Of a stretch of DNA of 64,000 bases, positions 23,301-36,308 are shown one piece after another; position 1 is the first letter of the stretch; the number at the start of each line of letters is the position of its first letter. The stretch is from Cymbidium sinense. Its lineage: Eukaryota; Streptophyta; Magnoliopsida; Asparagales; Orchidaceae. The notes beneath the pieces are model-generated. The model saw nothing but the letters and a program-made list of their open reading frames with translations, was not told the DNA's origin and did not search any database. The position numbers and the translations under genes are program-made. The stretch is from positions 99,425,271-99,489,270 of the forward strand of contig CM038229.1 of assembly GCA_021442155.1 (NCBI GenBank), in the 5' to 3' direction.

Positions 23301-25060
23301 TTCACTACGACTTCTCTATGGGATCATCATTGGGATGACTCCAAATCAATCTCAATGGGTGAACAGAATGATTTAGGAATGAAAAACATATTTCTAAATC
23401 AAAGAAGAATGATAAATAGAGTTATTATTAGTTAGACTTGGAGAGCTATCTAAAGGAATAAAATCTAGATCATCAAATGACACAAATGTAAGTGGAATCA
23501 ACTTTCTTCATTGATTTCTTAGATTTGGATGGAGTTACAAAGTTGAAATCAAGTAAAGTAAGCGGGTGAGGATTTGGCACCTCCTATCTGATACAACTAC
23601 TAGAAGAAGTGCTAGGAGGAATTGTAGGCAATTATGGAAGGAGTCTTTGGAATCGATTGGTGGTTGCACTACTACTATCTCGCAAGTGGAGGTTGTTGCT
23701 CTTTGCTAGGCTTCTACCTCCTTAAGTTATCCTTAGCAACTTGCAAACCTTCTTTGGAGGTTTGAGGCTTTGTGTAATGGTAACTTGATCTTAGAAAAAT
23801 AATTTTCTTGGAGGTTTGAGATAGGGGATCTCCCAATCTTCTTTTATCTTAAGAAGATGCATGTATCCCCAAGGATTACCTAATAGAACTAGAAGGTTGT
23901 TCTAATAGGTATACTCCTTGGGATGATGATAACGACTTGAAGCTCTCAAGCCAGTCCTTAGGTAATGCAATCTATGACATGGCCTAACATGAAGTGATAG
24001 GGGCAATAGTTTAGATCATGACTCTTGCTCACTTCCTCCCTTTTAGACTCACAGTAATTGAAAATCGCTTCTTTAAGAGATTCTTAAAGATCTTTCGACT
24101 ACCTCCCTCTTAAATGAATAAGGCTTGTTAAGTTTATCAATAAGAGTAGGGGTAATAATTACACAGTGGTGGATAAGAATCTTTATTGCTAAAGGCGATG
24201 AGGCGGCGGTGGTGGTATTGTGGCTGAGGTGGGCGACATGGACTAATGGTGGCATAGGAGATGGAAAGGAGGCTCTCGAGGAATATCGATTGAACCCTAG
24301 CTTGCTTCCCTTTGTCAACTATTGTGACTACCTGGCTTCTTCTCAAATGCTTTTGAGGTGGTTTGGCTATTGGTCACGGAAAGGTAACTGTTTGGCCTCT
24401 TCATGTAGACTAGCCTCCTTATTGATTAATTTCTTGATGGTTTTGATTGTAAAACCCTTGAGCATGAAAGCAATTGGGCCATGGATGTTCTTTAAGTGAA
24501 TCTATGGTGTATTTTGTTTGAACAACTATGATTCACATTTCATACTTAGGTTTTGCCACCTATGAATTTAATCAACAAAGGACTTTGGGACTTGCATCAC
24601 TACAACAAGATCACCTATAGTAATCCTTTGATGAGCTTTGGTAAACCTCTTGATGAAGAGGTGCTCCCTCAGAAATGAGTTTTGAACCATTGACGGATTG
24701 ACATACCGGTCAAACATGACACCACTAGACAACTAACAAATGAAATCAAGAGAAGGTGTCACTACCTCCACGCAGAAATCGCTCAAAATGTGCAATGTGT
24801 TGGTGAGGGTTCCCACCGCCATCAAAATATTGAAGGAAGGAGGTACAAATCCCTTAGGATATTGGACAACATCAAATTCCTCTGGTATGGTCTACCATTT
24901 GGAACATATGAGCCACCTGCTTGTGCCAACACATCCTTCACTTGCTCCACCAACTTCTGATATACTTCATGCATGGAGGTGCTATCCATCAACTTCTTAT
25001 GCAAGCTACCACTATCTTCCTCATAGGAATACACCTAGGATGATTTAAGGTATGTTCCAA
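23301..25060 (-). pseudogene. gag: Element A gag, broken
   Basis: Capsid protein remnant. In order on the minus strand: GGSYVPNGRPYQRN (about 24880-24915), a FDGGGNPHQHIAHF-type core start (about 24800-24840), GVMFDRYVNPSMVQNSF (about 24675-24725), IHRWQNLSMKCES (about 24535-24575), KNIHGPIAFMLKGF (about 24450-24490) and LINKEASL (about 24410-24435). PYSFKREVVERSLRIS closes the open piece at 24073. These are the blocks of the plant Tat-type Retrotrans_gag domain. The stretch 23301-23900 is the decayed gag C-terminus and spacer, with no zinc knuckle that I can read. Element B's gag matches block by block. Confidence 0.82.
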
Positions 25061-26740
25061 CTCTACTCCTGTTATGGCTATGTGAATGGGCTGAATGAAT
25101 GTCAATACCACCGCATCAACTCCTCAATCTTCTTCCCTATTTTATCAATATGATCATCTTTTACCTGGTGGAGGAGGTCTTGAGTTGAATGGATGGCATC
25201 ATCCTTTCACCACAATACCTTCCTGACTTTATTGATCTTTATGGAGGAGCTCTAGTATCGACCATGTGAACTGAATCCTTAAGAAGGTCATCCTCATCAA
25301 GATCAAATGCTACCCTCTCATCCTTAGAATCTATGTGATCTATGCCTAAGAGTTCCTTCATACAAAGTAGGCTACAATGATCTCAACCAAGGAACGATCT
25401 AATTATGCCAACACAAACACTCACGGTTGACCGGTGGGACTGGTCACCACAAATACATCACGCCACTACCGTTGGAGCTTCTGGAGGACTACACTCACTA
25501 GAAGATACATGCTCATGACGCCACTATCGATAGAATGCTATCTTTTGGGGATCCACCGCCATGAGAATTGGAACTATCTCCTCCCCTCTGCTACTAGCTT
25601 GCACCATGGTGGTGGTACCATACGTTGGGTCGCCACTCCTTCACCAAGATTGAAATAGGAGGCCAAGTCAGAACTCACCCTCACCGTGGAGAAGATGGAG
25701 TGGATCCTTTGGCATAATCGATCACCCGGGGCTTTTCTCTCCTTAACTTCATGACCTTTGTGGGGAACAAAGTGGATGGCGGACTTGAACCGTGATGGAG
25801 AGTGAGGAATGGATCGGTGTGGTGGAGATGAGCTCACCTCGCAGGCTTTCCTGATGGTGGTACCAAATACTATGGTGTCGCTTTTATCGCCTGCATAACC
25901 GGGAAATCAAGAAGGGAGTATCGATCGCTCGCAAATCTCGTCCCTCTCTAAATGTTACCTTGGCCTCGATATTCTATTACTATCCACGTAACACTGGGAT
26001 GATCAACCTTAAGTCAAATTGTGCCGACTGAGTCCATGTGCTCGCCAACTCGCATAGTACCATCCATAGACGGCATAAGACTTCCTATCCCAATTAAATC
26101 ATGGTATGGATGAGGCTATACAACTATCCTCAGAGTCTTCCTCTCCATCTGATGAGATGGGATAAAACTTGCCACTGAGTAATGGAGAGACAAGGGTGAA
26201 CCTCCTCACATGGGATGTTTATCTACCACGATGCTCATGGTGCCACTTGATCTTGTGGCTTTATGGCACGTGTGGTGCAATGAGAACTAGATCCTACCTC
26301 GAAGGGGGAGACTATCTCTAAAGCCAAGATAGCCTTCCTCTTAGAGAGGACCAATGAGGAGGTGCTAGTATGTACCAATGTGGAATTGAATTGAGGTGGA
26401 ATCACCACCTTCCTCTTCAAGGATACTCATATCTGGGGCGTCAAATGACTGGCTTTACCCACCACCTCATCCTAGTGGTGAGAGTCACCCATCAAGTAAT
26501 GCGCTCCCTCAAATCCTCACCAAAGAAAACCAAGTGGGTGGAGTTAGTCCAAGGAGAGGTCGGCATCCAAGGCCAAATCCATCCTAAACATAAAGGTGAA
26601 GATGAACTTGTGGCCATACATACCGACTACAAAAATTATCAGTGCTGATTGTATTTCTGGATGTGAAATGTAACTTGAATGAGATCTCCACTTCAGACTT
26701 GTCCCAAGAAAGTAGTAGAGATTTGAGTCTCAACCCACAC
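25061..26740 (-). pseudogene. Element A region upstream of the gag core (gag N-terminus or extra frame)
   Basis: G+C-richer, coding-like DNA. On the minus strand it contains an acidic piece, ERVAFDLDEDDLLKDSV (about 25265-25320), and an open piece at 25574-25837 rich in Ser, His and Pro. Element B has the equivalent at 38976-40690. Some Tat elements carry an additional reading frame between leader and gag. Whether this is that frame or simply the gag N-terminus cannot be settled because it is shredded by frameshifts. Confidence 0.5.
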
Positions 26741-28260
26741 AATTCAAATATATTAAGTGGGGTTTAGTGGAGAGATTTTGATATGATGAGGAGAGTCTTT
26801 GCCATTTTGATTTTTATTTAGAACCCATACTCAACCAATTTTGGGTGGGGGGTTCAAATATTTGAAAATATTTGTGTTGCTATCTTATTTGAAAATATTT
26901 GATGTTGAAAACTTTATTTAACAAATTTAGGTGTGCTAAGGAAAGGTTGTGATTATATGTTTTGAAATTTTTTGTGAAAAATCTTGCTTGTGATGATTGA
27001 TTATGTGTGTGATTGATTTAAAATGAGGTTCTCCACTTAACAAATTTGGTATGTTAAGTGGAACTGAATGTAATGTGATTTGAGAATGGAATTCTCACTT
27101 AACAAATTTAATATGTTAAGTGAACCAAATGCATGTTTTGAAAATGGGAGCCTCACTTAACAAATTTGATATGTTAAGTGGAGGTCAAATTCATCTAAAA
27201 TGAGACTCTCACTTTACAAATTGGATATGTTAAGTGAAAGCCAAATTTGTGTGTTGAAGATGAGACTTAAACAAATGGAGTATGTTAAAGCCAAATTTGT
27301 ATTTTGAAAATGAGACCTCACTAACAAATTGGATATGTTAAGTGAAGGTCAAATTCATGTTTTAAAAATGAGACTCTCACTTAATAAATTAGATATGTTA
27401 AGTGAAAGCCAAATTTGTATGTTGAAGATGAGACTTTACTTAACAAATGGAGTATGTTATGTGAAAGCCAAATTTATATTTTAAAAATGAGACCTCACTT
27501 AACAAATTGGATATATTAGTTGAAGGTCAAATTCATGTTTTGAAAATGAGACTCTCACTTAACAAATTGGATATGTTATGAAAGCCAAATTTGTATTTTT
27601 GAAGATGAGACTCTCACTTAACAAATGAGTATGTTAAGTGAAAGCCAAATTTATGTTGAAGATGAGACTCACTTAACAAATTGAGTATTTAAAGTGAAAG
27701 CCATATTTGTATTTTGAAGATGAGACTCTCATTTAACAAATGAGATATGTTAAGTGAGTCAAATTTATGTCTTGAAAATGAGACTCACTTAACAAATTAG
27801 ATATGTGGGGAATCATATGACATGATTTGCTCTTAAAAGAGGGAAGCTTCAATTCTACCATATATGTGAAATATGTCAAGTGAAGTTTCAATTTTATGCT
27901 TGATTTTATTTGAAAATATAGATTCTTCATTTAATAATTTTGAGTGTGTTGAATGAGTTTGGTCATTTTCAAAAAAGTGCTTTTGAAAAGATGGAAACTC
28001 CAACTTTAGCATATATGAAATATGTTAAGTGGAGCTTTAATTTTATGATATGGTATTATTTGAAGATAGACTCCTCATTCAACATTTGGGTATGTTGAAT
28101 GAATATGATCATTTTCAAAATGTGCTTTTGAAAAGAACCTTTATGCAACAATCATGAGGATTGTTAGATGGGATTTGGCTATATGAGTTTTGTGCCTTTT
28201 GAAAATTTTTTGTGCAAAATTATTTGTGAGTTTTGAAAAAGGTGCATTTGGAAAGTGGCA
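26741..28260 (-). repeat. Element A leader: tandem array of hairpin-forming repeats
   Basis: A unit of about 57-60 bp repeats at least 13 times between about 27015 and 27810, with more decayed copies on both sides. Each unit has CACTTAACA, a spacer of about 8 to 10 bases (AATTNGATA), then TGTTAAGTG, so each can fold into a 9-bp stem. The intervening part reads like AAAGCCAAATTTGT or AGGTCAAATTCATG. The array sits between the gag region and the 5' LTR, in the leader of the genomic RNA. Element B has a matching array with a longer unit. Confidence 0.85.
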
Positions 28261-28560
28261 CTTTGCAAAAGAGTTTATTTTCTTAATCATTAAGATGAAC
28301 CTGCCTCACCAAGCTAGTGGTAAGGAGGTTTCAAATTTTAATCATTTCCTTTCATGAGTTAATTTTATTTTCACCTATTGGGAAACAATAGGGTTCTAGA
28401 CCTACAAGGAGTGAGGTCCTAAAACCTAGAGGATGTTGACTAGCTTTACTTAAGAATGAAATAAGTTAAGTGCCAAAGGAAAGATAGTCTTGGACCCATA
28501 TGAAATACAAATCTATTATCGATGCTTGGAGATAACAATTGTCTACTATAGATGGAGAGA
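28261..28560 (-). other. Element A leader next to the 5' LTR
   Basis: Inverted match to 36309-36600 of element B (for example ATAGTCTTGGA and CCTAAAACCTA blocks). No convincing primer binding site could be read in either element just inside the LTR. Confidence 0.7.
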
Positions 28561-28675
28561 GGAACTCTCCTAGTGAGTTGCTAGAAAATCTATGATGTTT
28601 ATTTTGGTTCATGTGTATGTGTGTGTGGGGTGACACCGCAGATTTGAGGATGTACTTATTGAGGTGATCGGACAT
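28561..28675 (-). repeat. Element A 5' LTR, last 115 bp left of the element B insertion
   Basis: GATGTACTTATTGAGGTGATCGGACAT (read in two parts as GATGTACTTATT and GGTGATCGGACAT) matches the inverted copy of 36185-36240 in element B's LTR. The match stops at 28675, where B's TGTTGACC begins. The rest of this LTR resumes at 49991. No target duplication could be recognised. Confidence 0.75.
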
Positions 28676-31600
28676 TGTTGACCTCATTTTAGAATGAGCT
28701 CTCAACACCTCCATCTTAGCTTAGGATTCTCTTAGACTTTAAGAGTTCCTTCTTAAGACACATCTAGTGATTAGACACTCTCACCTAGCCCCTAGAGACT
28801 TAGAAGAGTTAGCCATAGGAATAGATCATGCCTTAGGTGTTGGGAAAATCCCCTACCCTTTAGCTTAAACCATTCCTCACTTTCCTTCTTTCAAGTCAAA
28901 CTCCAAATCAACTCTATTTGATTTTCTCAAATCAATTCCATGATTCAAATTCAGATTGAAACCCATGACCAAAATCCATTAAAAAAAATTCCTAAGTTCA
29001 AATTTCCTAAGTCCTTAATCCTTTCTAAGGACTTAGCCAAAATCATGATTCAAACCTATTCAAAGCTTTGAGATTTTCTCATCCATTTATATTATCATTT
29101 ATATTTCATATATAAATGAAATATAAATTCAAACCCATCAAATCAAATTCAAAATTCCAAATCAACTCATGAAAATTTTCCATTAAAGGACTTAGCCAAA
29201 GCTCTAAATCTTGATCAAATCAATTCAAACCCTTGGGATTTTCTCATTAATATTCTCATATATAAATGAAATATAAATATAAATCAATCTAATCAAACCC
29301 TAAAATTAAATTCCAAATTTTAAAATACTTGAAATTCCATTAAATCCCTTAATTTTCATTAATTGATTTAACCTAAACTTATATCAAACCTATTCAAACT
29401 CATGGGATTTTCTTAAAACTTATTTGTATTCTTATTTATATTCTCATATATAAATGAAATATAAATATAAATCAATCAAATCCAATCCAAAAAATTAAAT
29501 TTCAAATTAAAATTCTCTTAAATCCTTTAAATTCCATTTAATGGATTTAATCCAAATCATGATTAATCTCTTTCAAATTCTTGAAATTTTCATGATCAAT
29601 TTATATTCTCATTTAAATTCACATATATAAATGAAATATAATTTCAAACAATCAAAACCAACTCCAAAACTCAAACTCAAATCACCAAATTCCTAAGCCT
29701 TTCAAGTCAAATCTTGAACTTAGTCAAATAAGTTTCAAATCAAGCCAAACTCTTGATTTTCTATGGTTCAATCAACCCTACAATCATGAGCTCACATATA
29801 TAAATCCAAACCTCAATCAATCAAATCCCAAAACTCCTTCATATTCTTCCTTTAAATATGAAATTTTCAAATGGATCAAAATCCATTTGACTTCAAACCA
29901 CTTGTAAATGGATTTATATTTCAATCATAAGTCCATATACAAGATCAATCAACTTCAAATCAAGCTTGACCAAGCCATTTGACCCACTTAGGCTCACTTG
30001 ACCCAAAGTGACCTAAAGTACCCTTATGAGCTAACTTTTGATCCTAACCAAATTAGATTGAACCAAACTCATATACCTCTCATCATGATCAATAATCATC
30101 ATGGGATGATCAATCAATCAAATTGGGACAAACTAAATCAAACCTAAGGGTTGACCAAAGTCAACTTAACCTAAAATGAAACCTATAGCCAAATTCCATC
30201 ATAGGCCAAATTGATTGAACCATTGATCTAACTTCACTCATGACCTATGTTTAAACTTGACCAAGCCAACATTTGAGCCTAACCTAGTCCAATTGGCCCA
30301 CTTGACCCAAGTTGACCCATTTTGACCTAAAGGGCTAAAATATGTCAAAACTTAATCTAAGCTAAATTGATTGAAACCAATGGGTCAAGTTCATTCCAAA
30401 TCACTTGTGAACTTGACTAAAGCCTCAATTGGCCAACTAGACCCAACCTAGCCTAATTGACTTAGACCCAACATGACCTAAAGGGGTCATGTTGAGCCAA
30501 AATTGAACCTAACCTAAATTGATTGGAAACAAAGATACCAATCCACTCCATATGACTAACCAAACCTAAACCTACCTTGACTTACCCCAAATAGGTTAAA
30601 TGGGTCAGTGGGTCAACTTGACCCATTTGACCTAAATGAAGTCATATGAGCCAAAACCAAATCTAATCCAAATTGAACAAAACCAAAGGCACCAAAAAAT
30701 TTGAAATGGTCATATGAACTTGACCCAACCCTTGGTTTGATTAATTAGACCAATTGGTCAACTTGACCCAAGTTGACCTATTTTAACCTAAATGGGTCAA
30801 CATGAGCCAAACCCTATCAAATGGATTCCAAATCCAATGAAACTTAGCCAAACATATTTTCTTAACATACCAAACATACCCAAATTGAAAAAATAGCAAA
30901 ATGACCATTTTACCCTAGGCCATAGAATAAATTTTGGTCTAGCCCATGGTATTTTGGTCATGCCCTCTTCACAATCACTTGAGGCTTTCCTAAAAGCTCA
31001 AGGAGACTTAGTGATGAGTGGTGCACCCAACCCAATGGTTTGAGTCGCCCCATTTGACCCATGGACCAAACTCAACCACTAGAGCAAACTTGAAATTTCA
31101 AATTCCCTCTTAAGCTCAATTCAAGCACATGGGAGTTGGCTTTCCACTTCTCGCCAAATCACCATGTGCACACTCAAAATAACCAAAACAACTCACTCCA
31201 TAGGCTCAATTGGATCAAAATGGCATGGACATTGCCCAATCCTTTTGGGGAAATACTTCCCTAATTCAATGAAAATTCACTTCTACCCTGATTGGAGTTT
31301 AAGAACCCTTAGTGATCATCGAGAGCTTTCTAAATGTCCTTAGAGAGGATTTGAATTCCCCATTCTTCAATTTTGCAAAAAAAATGGGGAGCTAATAATA
31401 GCTAATCCTCTACACTTGATCTCCTTCCACCTCTTGTACACTTGATCTAGGAGCCAAGTCAATTGGCCTAAGCTTTCTTGAAGTTCTAGAGGCAAGGAAG
31501 AGCTCAATTCAATCAAACCCACAAGGATATTGAAGAGGAGTTGGTCCACCCATTGATCCACTCAACCTCAAGGCTAGGAACTTCAACATGGCTTGTCTCA

Positions 31601-34600
31601 CTGACAAGCTACCTCATCAATCTTGAGTGCTCGTGATCACCTCCATGAGGTATGTAATTTTGACCACTTAGATTAGAGGTGTTGGTCTTTTGTAAAGAAA
31701 TTTTCATTGCATCAAATCATGGATAGGTTGGTAATTATTCCTAGGGTTGAGTCTTATATGATTCCATGCTGCTGATCTCCCCTTGGATCATGGATAGTCT
31801 CCATTAATCTAAAAGAACTTAGCTCATCTCACCATCCATCCGCATTATTTTAGGTGGACCGAGATTATTTACATTTTAGAAATCCTTTATATATTTTTGC
31901 CATTATCATCAATCTTTGATCTGACGATGATGATATACGCCAAACCGCCTTCTCAATGTGATGTTTAAGCATGCATGATGTGTAAAGCATGATGCCACCA
32001 CCTGAGCTAGATAAAGAAGGACTAGTTAGGGTTTTAATTAATTCTAATGAATTCAAAACTTCTAAAATTTATAACTCTTCATAGAAAATCAGAAAATAAA
32101 AAAAAATGCTATGGATAGATAATTTCTTAAAATATTTTAAAATATTTTCAATGGATTTTGAATTCCATTTTTTTCCTAATTTGGGGTTTCGGGGAATCTT
32201 AATTTCTGATTATTCTTTAAGTAAGTCATCAATTAATCTCAAATTTCTAGGGTTCATTTTAGGGATGACCTCTCCCTCCTAATTTTCTTGAGATTTATTG
32301 AGGTCTTAATTGGGGAGATTGCTATTTTATTCCCTAATTACCCTTTCATGTAATTAAGGTAATTAAGATGTGATTAGTGGATTTATTCTTGTTTAAGTTT
32401 GATTAAGGTTAGATCCAGAATAGAAGTTTTATGGAATAATTTTGGGGCATTTCCCAAAGCTATTCCCTAAACCTCCCTTTTCTTTCCTTAATCCTCTTAA
32501 TTAAGGGTTAATTCATTATCCCCTTAAACAATTTTCAAAAATTATGAAAATTTTCAGAACTTAATTAATCTACCTTGGGTAGATGCTAGGTGTTTAATAG
32601 CCTAAGTTCAATTAAGGAAATTAAAACCCTTTCATAAGTATGAAAGGGTGTTTTAAAAGTACTTAAGCTAAACCCTTAGCTTAATTAACTTTAATTGTAA
32701 ACCAAATTGCATTAGGTTTTTTCATTATTAGGTGCATTGCAAATTTAAATACCTTGTGGGTTTTATGTCATCTCATTGGCTCATAATTACTTAGTTAATT
32801 TTTTTCTAAGGTGGTGGTGGGTTAATTAAGCCACTTAATTCATACCTTAACCTAATCAATGCTTAAAAATAGATTTAATTATCTAAAAATTAAACAAAAT
32901 ACAAAACACATGTGGGAATGGGTAGGAACAACAAACTCATCTCAAATTTTCAAAATTAAATCAAACTTCAAACTAAACAAAAATATTTTGAAATTCATTT
33001 TATTTTATTCTAAATTTTCTTATTCCTTAAGAATGTTTTTTAGGATTTAAGTAAAGTGATTTGTTTACATGATTTCATTGCTTTAGATCTTTCCCAACAT
33101 GTTAAGTTGTATGTCATGTGATTTATGCATTCATAATTTCATGTTTTCAAAATTTTAAAATGAAATTATTTACTTTATGTCAAATGTGCATGTTTAAAGT
33201 AAAATATGAGTGGCTATTATCACTACTAAATCCAAAAATATTTTCAAAACTTATGAAGTAAATATCAAATCTGAAAGTCTGCTATTCATATCTTAATTAT
33301 AAGCTTACATGTGATGGATTATAAAGTCATGTTTGGTAGCCTTTCCTTCTTTTTCTATGTTAGCATAGTTTTGAATATGAGTTAGTAAATGTAGGGTTCA
33401 TTTGAAAAGAACCCAAAACTTAATTAATTCTAAACCCTATTCATCCCTATGCTTACTTAAGAAGGGTTGCCTTGCATGAATAAATTTCATAAACAAAATG
33501 AAACTATTAAACAACTTTTGCATTCTCCATTTCATTTCTTTTATATACATGTTTGTACTTAAAAATGGTATATTAGTCTAGACAACCTCGAGGTTATGAG
33601 GTTTTAAGTAGCCCTAAGTAGGTCTTGTCTTACACCTCGTTAACAATGGACTTCACTTATGCCTTTCTTACTTTCATGTATGTGAAATTTTGGATAGGAA
33701 AATATTTTCTACTTAAGAAAAATCATGCATATTCAACTTCTAAATTTTCTTAAATGGATTACTTAGCATGCATCATAAAGTGTGTTATCTATTCTCATTT
33801 CATGTAATAGATATGCTTAGGGTCCATCCATATGTATGTTATATATGTTGGGAAAGAATTGAAGTAATGTGTTATGTGAATGTTGATTCATTTTATTTAA
33901 TCTTAAAATGCCTTTTTTGAATAGGTTTGTTTAGAGTTTTCTAAACTTAGGATTGATTAAAAGATGTAATCAAAACATTCACCTAAATGAAATTAAAATG
34001 TGAACTTACCTTAAAAATTACTTAAGTATTAGGGAAGGAAAGAGAGTTCTCTCTCTTTCCTCTCTTATAACTTAGTAATTAATTATAGGTTTCACTTAAA
34101 CCAAATTAAAACATGAAATAAAATAACCCAAAATATTTAAACAACTTAAATAAACCCTCCTCTAAGTTGAACATGTTCTTCATACTTAGAAAGCTTGAAC
34201 CTAAAGTCCTAAGCTAAGCATACCACACAAACCTTCAAAGCACACACATCATTAGCCTAAATCACCACTTCTAACTTTATGTTAGGTTGCATGGTTTGAT
34301 GTTATATTTATTTTATGATATATGTTTTAGACTAGATGTTGGGGTGTATGCTTGTAGAATGAATGGTAGTGTAGTTAATTATTCTTTCTCAGTGATTGTG
34401 CTAAATGGGTGCTATCATAAATAAAAATATAAATGCTTTTGCTTGGTGTGTTTAACCCCTTTGCATAATCCATAGTAGGTGGACTTAGTCACTCATGTGT
34501 GGGGTGATAAGTCCAATATACATGCTTGGGATTTATGCGGTGATTTAACTAACCTTATTTTGCAGGTGTTAGTTAGATTTCTACTTTTCCTTTTCATGTA

Positions 34601-36308
34601 AATTTGTATATTTAGGATTTTGGAATGATTTGTTATGGGATTAGGATGAGCATGGTTATAAGATCCCATCTTATGCACCATGTGAAGCTTTGGAGCATCC
34701 ACCTTCCAACCATCCAAAGGAGGAACCAAAGAAGAAAAGAAGAAAAGAAGAAAGAAAGAAAGAAGAGAGAAGAAAGAAGAATAAAGCTTGAAGACCCCAT
34801 AATAATGAATTCCTTCAATTAAATTATAATTCAATTCATTTATAATTTGGATTGTATAAGAGAGCTCGGCTACCCATATTTGATATTTTTGGGTTTGTGT
34901 GGTGCCCACCACAAACCAATCATTTATTCTTTTTGTGATTAGCTTTATAAATTGCTTGATGATTTATTTAGATTTTGCATTAAGTGCATGCTTTTCCTAG
35001 TTTCTTCCTTGCTTTACATAAGGCTGGATGTGGATTATGCTCTTTAAGGAAAAATAAATCTTTTACCCAACTTAATAATTCAAACTAAAATTAAATAACT
35101 CATAACCTCACCTAAAGCTTAGGATTAAAATCAAGATAAAATTAGCAACCCTTAGCTAGATGAGCATTTCTTTATAATATCATGCACAAATGCATCTTAT
35201 TTCTCTTGATTGGAGGAATTTCACATTTTCTAGAGAAAACTTGACCTTTGAGTCGTGGTGGAAACTCATCTCCCTTTCTTTTGATTTTGGCCAATAATCT
35301 AATTTCTCATGCATTAATAATAAAAATCCTATTAGCGAGTAAAAATGATTGTCCAAAATAAAAGTAAAACAAAAAATTTGAAATGCATTAGATTTAGGTC
35401 ATTTGAAGCACACCCCTTTACATGATCTAGTCTCTTTAGGGAGTAAGTTTAATGACTTAGTCACTTTCTAAAAAAAAAATAGCCTAACTATCTTGCATAA
35501 GCATAAAGACTTGCCTACATGTATTTAAAATATAGGAGGAGTAACTTGGTGGCCACCCCGGGTTGTAAGTCGTTGGTGGTTTCTCTATGGAGGTAAACCA
35601 ATTACCCATTTTGACCTTAGATTTAGGTTTGACCTCATTGAAGCTTAGTTTTGAGGTTGCTTCTCCCTTTGTGGGCCATAAGCATAATTCCTCACCTCTT
35701 AGGTTTCTTTCTTAAGTGTGAATCTTAAGTCCTAAATTCTAATGAAAAATATAACTCAAATAAACTAAATCAATTTCAAAATGTAAAGCCCAATTTAGAT
35801 AGTTTGAGATGCTAGTTTCCTAGCATCACAAGCATCTCCTACTTATCTTTCATTTTGGCTTCGATAATAACTCTTTGATCAATCCCATTTGATCTTCAAA
35901 ACATAAACTAATCGATTGATAGTCCTTCCTATTGAAATCTTCAGATAATGATCATTTACCTTAAGAGTTTTCCTAAGAGATCTTGTCCCTTAGATGTTAT
36001 TAACTATGGGGCTTGCCCTTGTAAGGAACTTAATGAACTGTTTAAAATAAACCTTGTTTTACTTTTCCATGTAAAGTAGGGGAAGAATCTTTGGTATAGA
36101 CCCATTATCCTTAGAGTCCTTATTGAGGTGATTGGTTCCATTAAAGGGTAGTGACTTGTCTTTCAAGATAGTACACTATTTCTTTGATGATATCGATCAC
36201 CAATAAGTACATCTCAATCTACGGCATCTTATCAAGATGAATTTCTATAGGGTGTTCCTCTTTCTCACCAATAGATTTGAAGGCGACTTTATAAGAATTT
36301 TTTCACCA
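28676..36308 (+). repeat. Element B 5' LTR (about 7.6 kb)
   Basis: Begins TGTTGACC and ends near TTTCACCACA (36308-36310). It is the inverted homologue of A's LTRs along its whole length: GATTTG-type DNA (as its complement) to about 29900, TTGACC/GGTCAA-rich DNA at about 29940-30900, a decayed island at 31100-31990, TTAATTAA-rich DNA to about 34500, then G+A-rich and A+T-rich DNA. A purine run at about 34710-34790 produces spurious frames on both strands. The 3' LTR shares only 34790-36308. Confidence 0.85.
29940..30900. promoter_or_regulatory. TTGACC-rich domain of element B LTR
   Basis: TTGACC, TTGACTT and their complements recur every few tens of bases, many in the near-palindrome GGTCAACTTGACC. 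The core TTGAC(C/T) is the W-box bound by plant WRKY factors. The same domain is at about 14080-15100 and 55560-56560 in element A. Regulatory function is inference from motif density. Confidence 0.4.

Noticed and set aside
24125..24499. 124-residue plus-strand frame
   Set aside because: Antisense shadow of element A's gag, whose blocks read clearly on the minus strand.
18500..25060. An integrated plant pararetrovirus as the source of the RT
   Set aside because: The order gag, protease, RT, RNase H, second RNase H, integrase with flanking LTRs is that of Ty3/gypsy Tat elements; pararetroviruses lack an integrase and LTRs.
26900..28200. Regularly spaced repeats that could suggest a CRISPR array
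   Set aside because: The repeats are degenerate, the intervening parts are themselves repeats of each other, no cas-like genes are present, and the array sits in a plant retrotransposon leader with a counterpart in element B.
34493..34912. 139-residue minus-strand frame in element B's LTR
   Set aside because: Produced by a long purine run (GAAGAAAGAAAG type) that opens several frames on both strands; absent from the other LTR copies.
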